From the NCBI RefSeq assembly GCF_013409935.1, contig NZ_JACCCO010000001.1:3286001-3350000 (forward strand): 64,000 nucleotides of DNA, given 5' to 3'. The stretch comes from Streptosporangium sandarakinum. Lineage in GTDB: Bacteria; Actinomycetota; Actinomycetes; Streptosporangiales; Streptosporangiaceae. Each line of letters opens with the position of its first letter. Within the stretch, counting starts at the first letter, position 1. Below, one piece after another: positions 45,586-54,337 of this stretch. The notes beneath the pieces were generated by a model. That model saw only the letters and a program-made list of their open reading frames with translations, searched no databases and was not told the DNA's origin. Both the position numbers and the translations under genes were made by a program.

Positions 45586-45928
45586 CTTCCCCTGCTCGGC
45601 CCGAAGGCCGAAGAGACGTGACCGACGCGGGGCGGGAGCGGCCGAAGCCGTCGCTCCCCCCGGCGAGGCGGCGGATCTTCCCGGCGACCTCGTCGGATCC
45701 CGTTCGGCGCGGGGCTCCGGAGGCGGGGTCGCACAGGATGACCGGCGATCACCCGTCCGGATGCGACCGACCGCCTTCCGACCGCGACACGGCGCGCAGG
45801 TTCGGAGAACTCCGACGAGTCGTACGGCTCGTACGGCGACGGGATCCCCACCCTGGCGATAGTTGTACGCCGTCCTTCGCCCCGTATCGTCCCCACCAGT
45901 GTCCCCGGCCGTGCGGGAAAGGGACGGC
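45586..45928. other. Intergenic region with a small hairpin
   Basis: 343 bp without a supported gene. TCGGCC-CGAA-GGCCGA, starting about 10 nt after the PLP-enzyme stop, could end its transcript. Nothing else recognised. Confidence 0.4.
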
Positions 45929-46291
45929 ATGACCGACGACGTGGTACGACGTGTTTTCCAGGTGGTCGACTCGTTCGACCCCGAGGAGTTCGCCCGGCTG
46001 CTGGCCGAGGACGCCACGCTGGTGTTCGGCAACGCCGAACCGCTGGCGGGACGCGAGGCCATCGTCGCCGGGCTGCGGGCGTTCTACTCCACCATCGGCG
46101 GCCTGCGGCATCGGATCGTCAGGAACTGGCAGGTGGACGCCGACGTCATCGCCGAGACCGAGGTGACCTACCGGCGACTCGACGGCAAGGACGCCGGCGC
46201 CGTAGCCGTGTCGATCTGGCGCACCCGCGACGACGGCCTGATCACCGACTACCGCATATTCGTCGACCTCGCCCCCGTCTACGCGGCCTGA
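45929..46291 (+). CDS. NTF2/SnoaL-like small protein
   Basis: 120 aa with the alpha+beta cone fold pattern: VFQVVDSFDPEEFARLLAED, ATLVFGNAEPLAGREAIVAG, a central LRHRIVRNWQVDADVIAETE and VAVSIWRTRDDGLITDYRIF. Such proteins may be enzymes or binding proteins; no catalytic residue can be named. ATG 45929 has GGGAAAGGGA upstream. Confidence 0.8.
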   Translation: MTDDVVRRVFQVVDSFDPEEFARLLAEDATLVFGNAEPLAGREAIVAGLRAFYSTIGGLRHRIVRNWQVDADVIAETEVTYRRLDGKDAGAVAVSIWRTRDDGLITDYRIFVDLAPVYAA

Positions 46292-46436
46292 AGCTCCGGT
46301 GAAGCTTTTTCATCCCGGTGGCCTGGTACAGCGGGTCCGCGCGGAACGACGCCCCCGGTGAATCTTGCGGGAGCTCGCAGCGGCGCGATCCACCGGCTGC
46401 GACCGCCTCGATGGGGTCACAGACGATGGATCCTGT

Positions 46437-47021
46437 TCACCTCGGTTCGGGGATGACCCCGCACAGGTAGGTGGACCCCTCCAGCAGCTCCGGTGTCAGC
46501 GTGATGCCGGTGAGATGCTCGGCCAGGAGGAACGCCGGCCCGTCGCCGGGGTGGAGGTGTCTGCGGTCGGCGCCGATCCGCTGCATGATCTCCACGATCT
46601 CCTCCGGCACCTCTTCCGAGTAACCTTCATCGGCGATGAAGCAGAACCGGATCTCTCCGTCTTCGCTCCAGTAGAAGTACTCGACGCCTTCGACGTCGCG
46701 GAAATGGGAGACGAGGCGGGTTCCCGCCGACAACGAAGTGATGATCTCTTCATCGGCGCCGAGCCCGCCGTTGGGCTCAACGGCGAACACCCAGTCGCCC
46801 ATGGTCGCGACACCGAGGAACGCGGTGTCGTAGCCGTTCCCGCGGGGAGTCTCGATCAGCTCCCCAAGCGTCATGGGCGTGAAATCCTCTGGCCGGCCAC
46901 CGAGCCGGACCACCAGTTGCTCGGGTGTCAGGCCGTGGACGTAGGTGAAGCAGTAGGCCTCCGCCAGCTCGGGGAAGCGCTCGTGGGAGAACCAGGCACA
47001 GTCACCAGGGGTCGCGATCAT
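46437..47021 (-). CDS. DUF6461-type protein
   Basis: 194 aa. The N-terminus CAWFSHERFPELAEAYCFTY with VHGLTPEQLVVRLGGRPEDF, then GDWVFAVEPNGGLGADEEII and VEYFYWSEDGEIRFCFIADE, are typical of a widespread actinomycete family of unknown function, usually described as DUF6461. These genes tend to occur in accessory regions. Start ATG 47021; the RBS is weak. Confidence 0.7.
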   Translation of the reverse strand: MIATPGDCAWFSHERFPELAEAYCFTYVHGLTPEQLVVRLGGRPEDFTPMTLGELIETPRGNGYDTAFLGVATMGDWVFAVEPNGGLGADEEIITSLSAGTRLVSHFRDVEGVEYFYWSEDGEIRFCFIADEGYSEEVPEEIVEIMQRIGADRRHLHPGDGPAFLLAEHLTGITLTPELLEGSTYLCGVIPEPR

Positions 47022-47339
47022 TCCGTCATGCTCACAGCCCCGACCGACACGACCGGATCGTACGTCAGAGAACAGGTCACACGACGACGACGAAGCCGCT
47101 GCACCGCGCCACGGAGCCGAATCTCAAGATCTCTGAATGTGGTACCCGGCGGGGGTGGTGACCTCTGGCGTGGATCTCGACGGACCGTGGGGTCCTTCCG
47201 TCGTGATCCACGCCGTTCCGGCTCTCGTGTCCCTGCTCTGCGCCACAGGGTCGGCGGTGTACGAGCCGAAGGGGCGGATCAGGCCCGGTGCACCCTTGAC
47301 GGCGTAGGCGGCGACACTCTCTCGATTCACTTTGGAGAA
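47022..47339. other. Intergenic region with long imperfect hairpin
   Basis: 318 bp between CsoR1 and the DUF6461 gene. The only structure seen is the hairpin at 47167-47214. No gene supported. Confidence 0.4.
47167..47214. terminator. Long imperfect hairpin downstream of csoR
   Basis: GGCGTGGATC (47167-47176) pairs with GATCCACGCC (47205-47214), and GACGGA (47179-47184) with TCCGTC (47197-47202). It may end the CsoR1 transcript. It lies 126 bp past that gene, so another role is possible. Confidence 0.5.
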
Positions 47340-47621
47340 TCAGGAACGAACGAGTCTTGCGATGGCGTCCGAGGCTTCTTTGATCTTCTCCTGGGCCTCG
47401 GGGCCGCCGTTTCTGGTGGCCTCGGCCACACAGTGGGCCAGGTGCTCCTCCAGGAGGGAGAGGGAGAACGACTGGAGCGCGCTGGTGACCGCGGACACCT
47501 GGGTCAGGATGTCGATGCAGTACTTGTCGTCGTCGACCATGCGCTGCAGTCCACGGGTCTGACCCTCGATCCGGCGCAGACGCCGGAGGTGGTCCTGTCT
47601 GGTGTCTCCGTATCCGGCCAT
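47340..47621 (-). CDS. csoR: CsoR-family copper-sensing repressor (copy 1)
   Basis: A 93-aa all-helical repressor. The Cu(I) ligands of the family are present: Cys35 in DDKYCIDILTQ, and His60 and Cys64 in EEHLAHCVAEA. The DNA-binding face has RRLRRIEGQTRGLQRMV. The start ATG 47621 has a long GGAGAGGGAGAGG stretch upstream. The promoter carries a TACC-N7-GGTA dyad at 47657-47671. It follows the DHA2 transporter on the same strand with a 68-bp gap and is about 80 percent identical to the copy at 53455. Confidence 0.92.
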   Translation of the reverse strand: MAGYGDTRQDHLRRLRRIEGQTRGLQRMVDDDKYCIDILTQVSAVTSALQSFSLSLLEEHLAHCVAEATRNGGPEAQEKIKEASDAIARLVRS

Positions 47622-47656
47622 GCCCTCTCCCTCTCCCTATCCCTATCCCACCACCG

Positions 47657-47671
47657 TACCTCCTGGGGGTA
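47657..47671. promoter_or_regulatory. CsoR-type operator candidate 1
   Basis: TACCTCCTGGGGGTA, 35 nt before the CsoR1 start. It fits the G/C-box dyad (TACCCC near GGGGTA) bound by CsoR proteins. Confidence 0.6.
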
Positions 47672-47689
47672 TCTGAGAGTGGGTTCTTC

Positions 47690-49051
47690 TCACCCGAGGG
47701 CCGCCGGCTGCTGCCCCTCCTGCGCGACGGCCTTGGGCCGCCTCATGAACGCCACCGTGGCGACCACGCCGATCGCCGCGACCACCGCCGCGCCGACGAA
47801 GGCCGCGTTGGTGGAGCCCTGGCCGGTGGCGATGGCCGTCATCACGGCCAGGCCGAGCGCGGAGCCCACGTTGTAGGTGGTGTTCACGATGCCGGAGGCC
47901 AGGCCCGCCTCTTCGGGCCGCACGCCGGACATGGCCGACATCATCGCGGGGATGTAGGCCAGCGACATGCCCACCGCCGCGATCAGGCTCGCGGGCAGCA
48001 CATCGGTGACGAACGATCCGTTCGCACCGACCAGGCTCAGACCGGCGATCCCCACGGCGAGGACGCCCAGACCCAGCACGATGAGCGGCTTCGCACCGAA
48101 GCGGCCGAGCAGCCTGGCGGTGATGCCGACCATGAAGATCATGACCGCGACGGTCATGGGCAGCAGCGCCGCACCGCTCGCGAAGGAGCCGTAACCGAGG
48201 GTCTTCTGCAGGTAGAGGTTGAGGAAGTACCACATCGGGATCCACGCGGCGCCCAGGAGCGCCATGGCCAGGTTGGCAGCGGCCAGGCCGGGGGTCTTCC
48301 AGATGGCGAGCGGCATGAGGGGCTCACGGACCGAACGCTGGATGAGCAGGAAGGCGACCAGGAGAACGGCGGCGCCGACTCCGGCGAGCCAGTCGGTGGT
48401 GACGATCGCGTAGACGGCGAGGGCGACGCCCGCGGTCACAGCGATCGCGCCGAGCCAGTCGACCGACCCGCGCTTGCCCTCGGCCTTGGGCAGCAGCGCG
48501 GGAATGGCGGCCAGCGTGGCCAGGCCGATCGGGATGTAGACGATGAACACCCAGGGCCAGCTCAGGTACTCGGTGATCACGCCGCCGAGGAAGACGCCCG
48601 CCGTACCACCCGCGGGTGCGGCGGCGCCGTACAGGGACATGGCCTTGCCCAGCTCACGCGGGCTGTGCCCGAACAGCATCATCAACAGCGTCATCGCGGC
48701 GGGAGCGATGAGGGCTCCGCCGACGCCCTGGACGGCGCGCCCCAGGATCTCCACCCATACGGTGCCCGCCGCCGCGGCGATGACCGAGCCGGCGGTCAGG
48801 ACGACCCAGCCGGCGGTGAAGATCTTGCGGGCGCCGAGCAGGTCGGAGAGCTTGCCGCCCAGGAGGAGCAAGCCGCCGAAGGCGACGACGTAGGCGTTGA
48901 ACACCCACTGCAGGCTGCTGTCGGTGAAGCCCAGCTCGCGCTGCATGTCCGGCAGGGCCACTCCGATGATGGACGTATCCATGATCACCATGAACTGCGC
49001 GGCGGCGAGCACGATGAGCGCCCACCACCGACGCGGATTAACGGCAGACAC
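47690..49051 (-). CDS. DHA2-family MFS transporter under CsoR-type operators
   Basis: A 453-aa, 14-segment proton antiporter: RWWALIVLAAAQFMVIMDTS, SSLQWVFNAYVVAFGGLLLL, motif A GGKLSDLLGARK, and GVFLGGVITEYLSWPWVFIV. GTG start 49051 with AAAGGAGA upstream. Its promoter region carries two CsoR-type dyads, so transcription should rise with copper. Transport of copper itself by a DHA2 pump is not established; it may export a copper ligand or drug. Confidence 0.87.
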   Translation of the reverse strand: MSAVNPRRWWALIVLAAAQFMVIMDTSIIGVALPDMQRELGFTDSSLQWVFNAYVVAFGGLLLLGGKLSDLLGARKIFTAGWVVLTAGSVIAAAAGTVWVEILGRAVQGVGGALIAPAAMTLLMMLFGHSPRELGKAMSLYGAAAPAGGTAGVFLGGVITEYLSWPWVFIVYIPIGLATLAAIPALLPKAEGKRGSVDWLGAIAVTAGVALAVYAIVTTDWLAGVGAAVLLVAFLLIQRSVREPLMPLAIWKTPGLAAANLAMALLGAAWIPMWYFLNLYLQKTLGYGSFASGAALLPMTVAVMIFMVGITARLLGRFGAKPLIVLGLGVLAVGIAGLSLVGANGSFVTDVLPASLIAAVGMSLAYIPAMMSAMSGVRPEEAGLASGIVNTTYNVGSALGLAVMTAIATGQGSTNAAFVGAAVVAAIGVVATVAFMRRPKAVAQEGQQPAALG

Positions 49052-49071
49052 GACGTTCTCCTTTCATTGGA

Positions 49072-49086
49072 TACCCAAGGGGGGTA
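49072..49086. promoter_or_regulatory. CsoR-type operator candidate 2
   Basis: TACCCAAGGGGGGTA, 20 nt before the DHA2 transporter start. Confidence 0.6.
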
Positions 49087-49107
49087 TCTGAGGCGCAAGG
49101 AACGTAA

Positions 49108-49126
49108 CATACCCCTGAGGGGTATG
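49108..49126. promoter_or_regulatory. CsoR-type operator candidate 3
   Basis: CATACCCCT-G-AGGGGTATG is a perfect 19-nt odd-centred dyad. On the minus strand it overlaps a possible TTGTCA -35 box, which is a good position for repression. Confidence 0.7.
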
Positions 49127-49191
49127 ACAAGGCGGTGGACCGGGGCATGCCGGAGGCCCCGTGGCCTCCGGCGCCGGGCTGCCGTATCGCC

Positions 49192-49785
49192 TCAGATCCA
49201 GTGCAGGATCGCCCCGGCGACGAGCTCCACGGCTATGGCCGCGGCCAGAAGCCCCATGATCCGGGTGACCAGGTTGAGCCCGTTGTCCTTGAGCAGCCGC
49301 CCGATGAAGGGCGAGAAGTGCAGAGTCAGCCAGGTCAGCAGCAGTGCCGCCGCCAGGGCGAGGGCCACCGCCACCACGGCGGGGGCGCTTCCGGCCTTCT
49401 CCACGTAGAGCATGGTCGCCGCGATGGCGCCGGGTCCGGCCAGCGGAGGCGTGCCGAGCGGGACGAACGCCACGCCACCGCTCTCGGCCGTGGCGCGGTC
49501 GCGTGCGCAGTCCGCCTTGAGCAGATCGAGCGCGATCAGGGCGAGCAGGGCACCGCCGGCCACCTGGAGCGCCTGGAGAGAGATTCCGAGCGCGTCGAGC
49601 AGGCCCTTGCCCGCGACGGCGAAGACGGTCACGATTCCGGCGGCCACGAGCACCGAGACCCGAGCCGTTCTGCGCTGTCCGGACGGGCTCTGGTGCCGGG
49701 TGAGGGTGAGGAACACCGGGATGGCGGCAAGCGGGTCGAAGATGACGAGCAGGGTGACGAAGGCCTGCGTGAACAGGGCCGACAT
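49192..49785 (-). CDS. MarC-family (UPF0056) membrane protein
   Basis: 197 aa with six membrane segments: LFTQAFVTLLVIFDPLAAIP, VFLTLTRHQSPSGQRRTARV, VSVLVAAGIVTVFAVAGKGL, then FVPLGTPPLAGPGAIAATML and LVTRIMGLLAAAIAVELVAG. MarC proteins are of unknown transport function. ATG 49785 has GGAGG at good spacing. It follows copA on the same strand after 191 bp and may belong to the copper transcript. Confidence 0.85.
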   Translation of the reverse strand: MSALFTQAFVTLLVIFDPLAAIPVFLTLTRHQSPSGQRRTARVSVLVAAGIVTVFAVAGKGLLDALGISLQALQVAGGALLALIALDLLKADCARDRATAESGGVAFVPLGTPPLAGPGAIAATMLYVEKAGSAPAVVAVALALAAALLLTWLTLHFSPFIGRLLKDNGLNLVTRIMGLLAAAIAVELVAGAILHWI

Positions 49786-49976
49786 GACAGGCCTCCACGG
49801 GCGGGTCTGATGTGCCCCGCCCTCGGAGTCGTCAGAGGGACGGGATGGACTCGGTGGCCGTGGAGAAGCAGGGGATCGTCCGGCGCAGCCACACCGCGAC
49901 CATGTCCGTCCCTCCTTCCGAGCAGTCCGGTGGCCGGTGGCCCGGGAATCCCGGGCCACCGGCCACCGGCGTCCTG

Positions 49977-52199
49977 TTACTTGAAGCCGCGCAGGCGCAG
50001 GCTGTTGGTGACCACGAAGACGCTGGAGAAGGCCATCGCCGCTCCCGCGATCATCGGGTTGAGCAGGCCCAGCGCCGCGAGCGGCAGGGCGGCCACGTTG
50101 TAGGCGAAGGCCCAGAACAGGTTGCCCTTGATGGTGCCCAGCGTCCGGCGGGAGAGCCGGATCGCGTCCGCGGCCACTCGAAGGTCGCCGCGGACCAGGG
50201 TGAGGTCCGAGGCCTCGATCGCCGCGTCCGTTCCGGTCCCCATCGCCAGGCCGAGGTCGGCCTGGGCGAGCGCGGCGGCATCGTTGACGCCGTCACCCAC
50301 CATCGCCACCCTCTTACCCTCGGCCTGGAGCTTCTTGACGACGTCCACCTTGTCCTTGGGCAGGACCTCGGCGATCACCTCGTCGATGCCGACCTCGGCC
50401 GCGACGGTCCTGGCGACCGCCTCGTTGTCGCCGGTGAGCAGCACCGGGGTGAGGCCGAGCGCCCGCAGTCGCCGGATGGCCTCCTTGCTGGTCGGCTTCA
50501 CCACGTCGGCCACCACGAGGACGGCCCGGGCCTTGCCGTCCCAGCCGACGGCGACAGCCGTACGGCCGGCCGCCTGAGCCTCCTGGAAGGCCCGCTCCAG
50601 CTCGACGGGCAGGTGCTGCGACCACTCGGCCAGCAGCCTGGGCCGGCCGACCAGGACGGCGTGGCCGTCCACGATGCCCTGGACGCCGAGGCCCTCGACG
50701 TTGGCGAAGTCCTCCACCGTGGCGGTGGACTGCGCGGCGCGGGCGATCGCCTGGGCGATCGGGTGCTCGGAGGCGTGCTCCAGGGCTCCGGCGAGCTTGA
50801 GGACCTCGTCGCGGTCCTCGCCCTCGGCCAGGAGCACGTCGGTGAGGGTCATCTTGCCCTCGGTCACGGTGCCGGTCTTGTCGAGGACGATCGTGTCGAT
50901 CTTGCGGGTGGACTCCAGCACCTCCGGGCCCTTGATCAGGATGCCCATCTGAGCACCCCGGCCGGTGCCGACCAGCAGGGCCGTCGGCGTCGCCAGGCCG
51001 AGCGCGCAGGGGCAGGCGATGATCAGTACGGCCACCGCGGCCGTGAAGGCCGCCGCCGCGCCGGACCCGGTACCGAGCCAGAAGCCGAGGGTGCCGAGCG
51101 CCAGAGCGATCACGATCGGGACGAAGATGCCCGAGATGCGGTCGGCCAGCCGCTGGACCTGGGCCTTGCCGGTCTGGGCCTCCTCCACCAGCTTGGCCAT
51201 CTGGGCCAGCTGGGTGTCGGAGCCGACGCGAGTGGCCTTGACGATCAGCCTCCCGCCCGCGTTGACGGTGGCGCCGGTGACGGGGTCGCCCTGCCGTACC
51301 TCCACCGGGACCGACTCGCCGGTCAGCATGGAGGCGTCGATGGCGGAGGTGCCCTCCTCGATCACGCCGTCGGTGGCGATCTTCTCGCCCGGGCGGACCA
51401 GGAAGAGGTCGCCGACGTTGAGCTGGTCGGTGGGAATCCGCCGGCCGTCGACGAGCTCGACCTCCTTGGCGCCCAGTTCGAGCAGTGCGCGCAACGCCGC
51501 TCCCGCGCGGCGCTTGGATCGCGCCTCGAAGTAGCGTCCGGCCAAGATGAACGCGGTCACACCGGCGGCGGCCTCAAGATAGATGTTGCCGGAGCCGTCG
51601 CTGCGGGCGATCGTGAACTCGAACGGGTGCGTCATACCCGGTACGCCTGCCGTACCGAAGAACAAAGCCCACAGCGACCAGCCGAGCGCGGCCAGCGTGC
51701 CCAGGGACACCAGGGTGTCCATGGTCGCCGCGCCATGCCGCAGGTTGGTCCAGGCCGCCCTGTGGAAGGGCCAGCCCGCATAGACCACCACCGGAGCGGC
51801 CAGTGTCAGCGACAACCACTGCCAGTTGGTGAACTGCAGCGGGGGGATCATCGCCATCGCGATCACCGGAACGCTCAGCACCAGGCTCGTGATCAGGCGG
51901 TTGCGCAGCGGACGGAGCTCGTCCTCCGGCTCCTGGGCCTCCTGGCCCGACTCCGTCTTCGGCGGGGCGGGGAGAGCCGCGGTGTAGCCGGCCGACTCCA
52001 CTGTGGCGATCAACTGCTGCGGGTCGATGCCCTCGGGAAAGGTCACCTTCGCCTTCTCGGTGGCGTAGTTGACCGTCGCGGTGACGCCGTCCAGCCTGTT
52101 CAGCTTGCGCTCGATCCGGTTGGCGCAGGACGCGCAGGTCATGCCACCAATGGATAGCTCGATGGCGCCTTGGCGCCGGTCATCGGTAAGCGGAGACAT
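49977..52199 (-). CDS. copA: Cu(I)-exporting P1B-type ATPase
   Basis: A 740-aa copper pump. The N-terminal HMA domain has [20 protein letters not shown] (Cys22, Cys25). Membrane site [15 protein letters not shown] carries the CPC motif. The phosphorylated Asp is in [12 protein letters not shown], and [20 protein letters not shown] closes the P domain. The [17 protein letters not shown] block is the SEHPL-type nucleotide site. ATG 52199 has AAAGGAG upstream. It lies 27 bp after the His-rich gene, in the copZ operon. Confidence 0.96.
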   Translation of the reverse strand: MSPLTDDRRQGAIELSIGGMTCASCANRIERKLNRLDGVTATVNYATEKAKVTFPEGIDPQQLIATVESAGYTAALPAPPKTESGQEAQEPEDELRPLRNRLITSLVLSVPVIAMAMIPPLQFTNWQWLSLTLAAPVVVYAGWPFHRAAWTNLRHGAATMDTLVSLGTLAALGWSLWALFFGTAGVPGMTHPFEFTIARSDGSGNIYLEAAAGVTAFILAGRYFEARSKRRAGAALRALLELGAKEVELVDGRRIPTDQLNVGDLFLVRPGEKIATDGVIEEGTSAIDASMLTGESVPVEVRQGDPVTGATVNAGGRLIVKATRVGSDTQLAQMAKLVEEAQTGKAQVQRLADRISGIFVPIVIALALGTLGFWLGTGSGAAAAFTAAVAVLIIACPCALGLATPTALLVGTGRGAQMGILIKGPEVLESTRKIDTIVLDKTGTVTEGKMTLTDVLLAEGEDRDEVLKLAGALEHASEHPIAQAIARAAQSTATVEDFANVEGLGVQGIVDGHAVLVGRPRLLAEWSQHLPVELERAFQEAQAAGRTAVAVGWDGKARAVLVVADVVKPTSKEAIRRLRALGLTPVLLTGDNEAVARTVAAEVGIDEVIAEVLPKDKVDVVKKLQAEGKRVAMVGDGVNDAAALAQADLGLAMGTGTDAAIEASDLTLVRGDLRVAADAIRLSRRTLGTIKGNLFWAFAYNVAALPLAALGLLNPMIAGAAMAFSSVFVVTNSLRLRGFK

Positions 52200-52226
52200 C
52201 ACCGCTCCTTTCCGTGCGTCCTGTTG

Positions 52227-53222
52227 TCAGTGCTTGTGGCCGGCGCCGTGCTCGGTGGAGCCGGCCGTGGGCTTCGCGTTCGGATCCACCGTGGAGTCCT
52301 GCTCGGCGCCGAGGGTGAAGTCGGCGGTCCGGACCTTGCCCTCATGCTGGAAATCGAGGAAGAGCCGGTAGTCGCCGCGACTGGGCACCTCGGCGTAGAA
52401 GACGATCTCCGGGCCGGGCCGGGTCTTGCCGTCGCCGGGCTCACCGTCGGGGTGTACGTGGAGATAGGCAAGGTCGCCGCCGCGCAGGGCCACCAGGTGC
52501 CCGTAGGCGCCAAGGTAGGGCTGCAGGTCGGTGACCGGCTTGCCGTCCTTGCTGACCTTGAGGGTGAGCTTGCTCTGCCGGCCGGGGAGCAGCTCACCGT
52601 CGAGGGTGACGGTGTAGCCGTCGACCTCGGACGTACGGCTGGCCGCGGGCAGCGCCTTGGGCGTGTAGTCGCCTGAGACGAGCAGGTCTCCGCCGAGCGT
52701 CAGGGCCTGACCACCGGTCGGCGCGAAGTCGGCGAAGGCCCGGTAGGCCCCCGCCTCGGGCAGCGTCAGCTTGACCGACCAGACGCCGTCGCCGGCCTCG
52801 ACCGGGTGGAGATGCTGAAAGGTGCCCAGGTCACGCGAGACGACGATGAAGTGGAGCTTCTTGTCGTGCTGGACCTGGTAGTCGGTGACCGCCTTGCCGT
52901 CAGGGCCGGTCACGGTGAACCGGAAGTCTGTCGGCTCGTCCGGCTTGATCGCCGTGGTGAGCGGGGTGAAGCTGTAGCCGTTCTCGGACACTTGAAGCCC
53001 CCCGGGGGTACTGCTCTCGGCTTGTTGCGCGGGAGCGGCGTGCTCTCCGTGGCCTGCGGTGGTTTGTGGAGCCGGAGCCGCCACGGCGTGGCCGCCGCTG
53101 CCATGGCTCGGCTTCGCCGGCTCCCCGCCCAGCGGTCCGACGACGTTGCCGAGCCCGAGCGCCCCACCGAAGATCAGGGCGAGGCCCGCCATGTAGGCGC
53201 CGATCTTCGCTGCGGCGTTCAT
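52227..53222 (-). CDS. Membrane-anchored His-rich protein of the copper operon
   Basis: 331 aa. One N-terminal membrane anchor (IGAYMAGLALIFGGALGLGN), then a His-rich linker (HGSGGHAVAAPAP, AGHGEHAAPA) and two similar beta domains. The first has KKLHFIVVSRDLGTFQHLHP, the second YLGAYGHLVALRGGDLAYLH. A His-rich tail ends in EHGAGHKH. The paired His motifs could bind copper outside the membrane; this is inference from composition and place. The start overlaps the copZ stop (ATGA), so translation is coupled. No reaction is known for this family to my knowledge. Confidence 0.75.
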   Translation of the reverse strand: MNAAAKIGAYMAGLALIFGGALGLGNVVGPLGGEPAKPSHGSGGHAVAAPAPQTTAGHGEHAAPAQQAESSTPGGLQVSENGYSFTPLTTAIKPDEPTDFRFTVTGPDGKAVTDYQVQHDKKLHFIVVSRDLGTFQHLHPVEAGDGVWSVKLTLPEAGAYRAFADFAPTGGQALTLGGDLLVSGDYTPKALPAASRTSEVDGYTVTLDGELLPGRQSKLTLKVSKDGKPVTDLQPYLGAYGHLVALRGGDLAYLHVHPDGEPGDGKTRPGPEIVFYAEVPSRGDYRLFLDFQHEGKVRTADFTLGAEQDSTVDPNAKPTAGSTEHGAGHKH

Positions 53223-53428
53223 GGGTTCACCACTTCGTATCCGGCCTCTTCGACCGCGGCGCTGACCCGCGCCGCGTCGACCGGGCTTTCACTCGTCACG
53301 GTCAGCAGCCCGGTGGCCAGGTCGACGTCGACCTCGGTCACGCCGGCGACCTCGCCGACCTCCTCCTTGACGGAGCTGACGCAGTGTCCGCAGGTCATGC
53401 CCTTGACGGTGTAGGTGGCGGTGGCCAT
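53219..53428 (-). CDS. copZ: CopZ-type copper chaperone (HMA domain)
   Basis: A 69-aa single HMA domain. YTVKGMTCGHCVSSVKEEVG holds the CxxC Cu(I) site, and AAVEEAGYEVVNP is the family end. ATG 53428 has GAGAGGTG upstream. Between csoR and the His-rich gene, it would hand Cu(I) to CopA or to CsoR. Confidence 0.93.
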   Translation of the reverse strand: MATATYTVKGMTCGHCVSSVKEEVGEVAGVTEVDVDLATGLLTVTSESPVDAARVSAAVEEAGYEVVNP

Positions 53429-53454
53429 GACAATCACCTCTCGTCTTGTGACTC

Positions 53455-53724
53455 TTATGAACGGACCAGGCGCGCGATCGCGTCGGCCGCTTCCTTGATC
53501 TTGATGTCCGCCTCGGCGCCGCCCTTCCGCGTCGCCTCCGCGACGCAGTGGGCCATGTGCTCCTCCAGGAGGACCAGGGAAAAGGACTGCAGGGCGCTGG
53601 TGGCCGCCGAGACCTGGGTCAGGACGTCGATGCAGTACTTGTCGTCGTCGACCATCCGCTGCAGGCCTCGCACCTGCCCCTCCACCCGGCGCAGTCGCCG
53701 CAGGTGAGCCGCTTTGTCATTCAT
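53455..53724 (-). CDS. csoR: CsoR-family copper-sensing repressor (copy 2)
   Basis: 89 aa. Ligands Cys31 (DDDKYCIDVL), His56 and Cys60 (EEHMAHCVAEA). Nearly the same as CsoR1 along the whole length. ATG 53724 overlaps the end of the AhpD-like gene by 8 nt, so it is translated with it. It is the second gene of the AhpD/csoR/copZ/His-rich/copA operon. Confidence 0.92.
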   Translation of the reverse strand: MNDKAAHLRRLRRVEGQVRGLQRMVDDDKYCIDVLTQVSAATSALQSFSLVLLEEHMAHCVAEATRKGGAEADIKIKEAADAIARLVRS

Positions 53725-54235
53725 CGGGCTCAAGTCCGATCAGCAGGTTGAAGGCGCCGGTCAACAGGTTCAGCGACACCAGGCCGACGATCTCCGCGAT
53801 CACCCGTTCGCTCCAGCCATGGGCTCGCAGCTCGGCCACGTCCTCGTCGGAGAGGGACGAAGGCTCGGCCAGCACCCGCACGGCCACGGCGATCAAGGCG
53901 GCCTCGCGCGCGTCGGTCGAGGTGCCCTGGCGGGCCAGCTCGATGTCCACTTCGCTGAGCCCCGCCGCTCGCGCCGCCTCGGTGTGCGCCGACAAGCACA
54001 TCGCGCAGCCGATCCACTCCTGCACCGCGAGCGAGATCTTCTCGCTCAGCGGGCGGGGGATCTTCACCCGCTTGATCGCGCGGGAGAAGTCCAGGTAGCC
54101 CTGGAGCAGTGCGGGCGAGTGAGCCATCGTGGCCACCATGTCGCCCACCCCGCCGCGCCTGGCGACGATGTCACTCAGGATCTCGCGGGACTTGTCGGGG
54201 GCTTCCGACGGGTCAAGTGCTTGAAGGCGTCTCAT
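53717..54235 (-). CDS. AhpD-like carboxymuconolactone decarboxylase-family protein
   Basis: 172 aa. The redox Cys pair is in VQEWIGCAMCLSAHTEAARA, a CxxC followed by His as in AhpD. Conserved helices are ILSDIVARRGGVGDMVATMA and AALIAVAVRVLAEPSSLSDE. It may be a peroxidase-linked thiol reductase, useful against copper-driven oxidation; that is inference. ATG 54235 has GAGGAGGA upstream. It is the first gene of the copper operon, behind two CsoR-type dyads. Confidence 0.85.
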   Translation of the reverse strand: MRRLQALDPSEAPDKSREILSDIVARRGGVGDMVATMAHSPALLQGYLDFSRAIKRVKIPRPLSEKISLAVQEWIGCAMCLSAHTEAARAAGLSEVDIELARQGTSTDAREAALIAVAVRVLAEPSSLSDEDVAELRAHGWSERVIAEIVGLVSLNLLTGAFNLLIGLEPDE

Positions 54236-54264
54236 CGTGTCCTCCTCGTCTGCCGCCAACCATA

Positions 54265-54279
54265 TACCCCCCGTGGGTA
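54265..54279. promoter_or_regulatory. CsoR-type operator candidate 4
   Basis: TACCCCCCGTGGGTA, 29 nt before the AhpD-like gene start. Confidence 0.6.
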
Positions 54280-54285
54280 TTCCGG

Positions 54286-54300
54286 AACCCCCAAGGGGTA
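54286..54300. promoter_or_regulatory. CsoR-type operator candidate 5
   Basis: AACCCCCAAGGGGTA, 6 nt further upstream than candidate 4. Two adjacent dyads resemble the arrangement before the DHA2 transporter. Confidence 0.6.
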
Positions 54301-54337
54301 TAAGTAACTCGAACATGGATGTTCGAGTCACTGGAGG

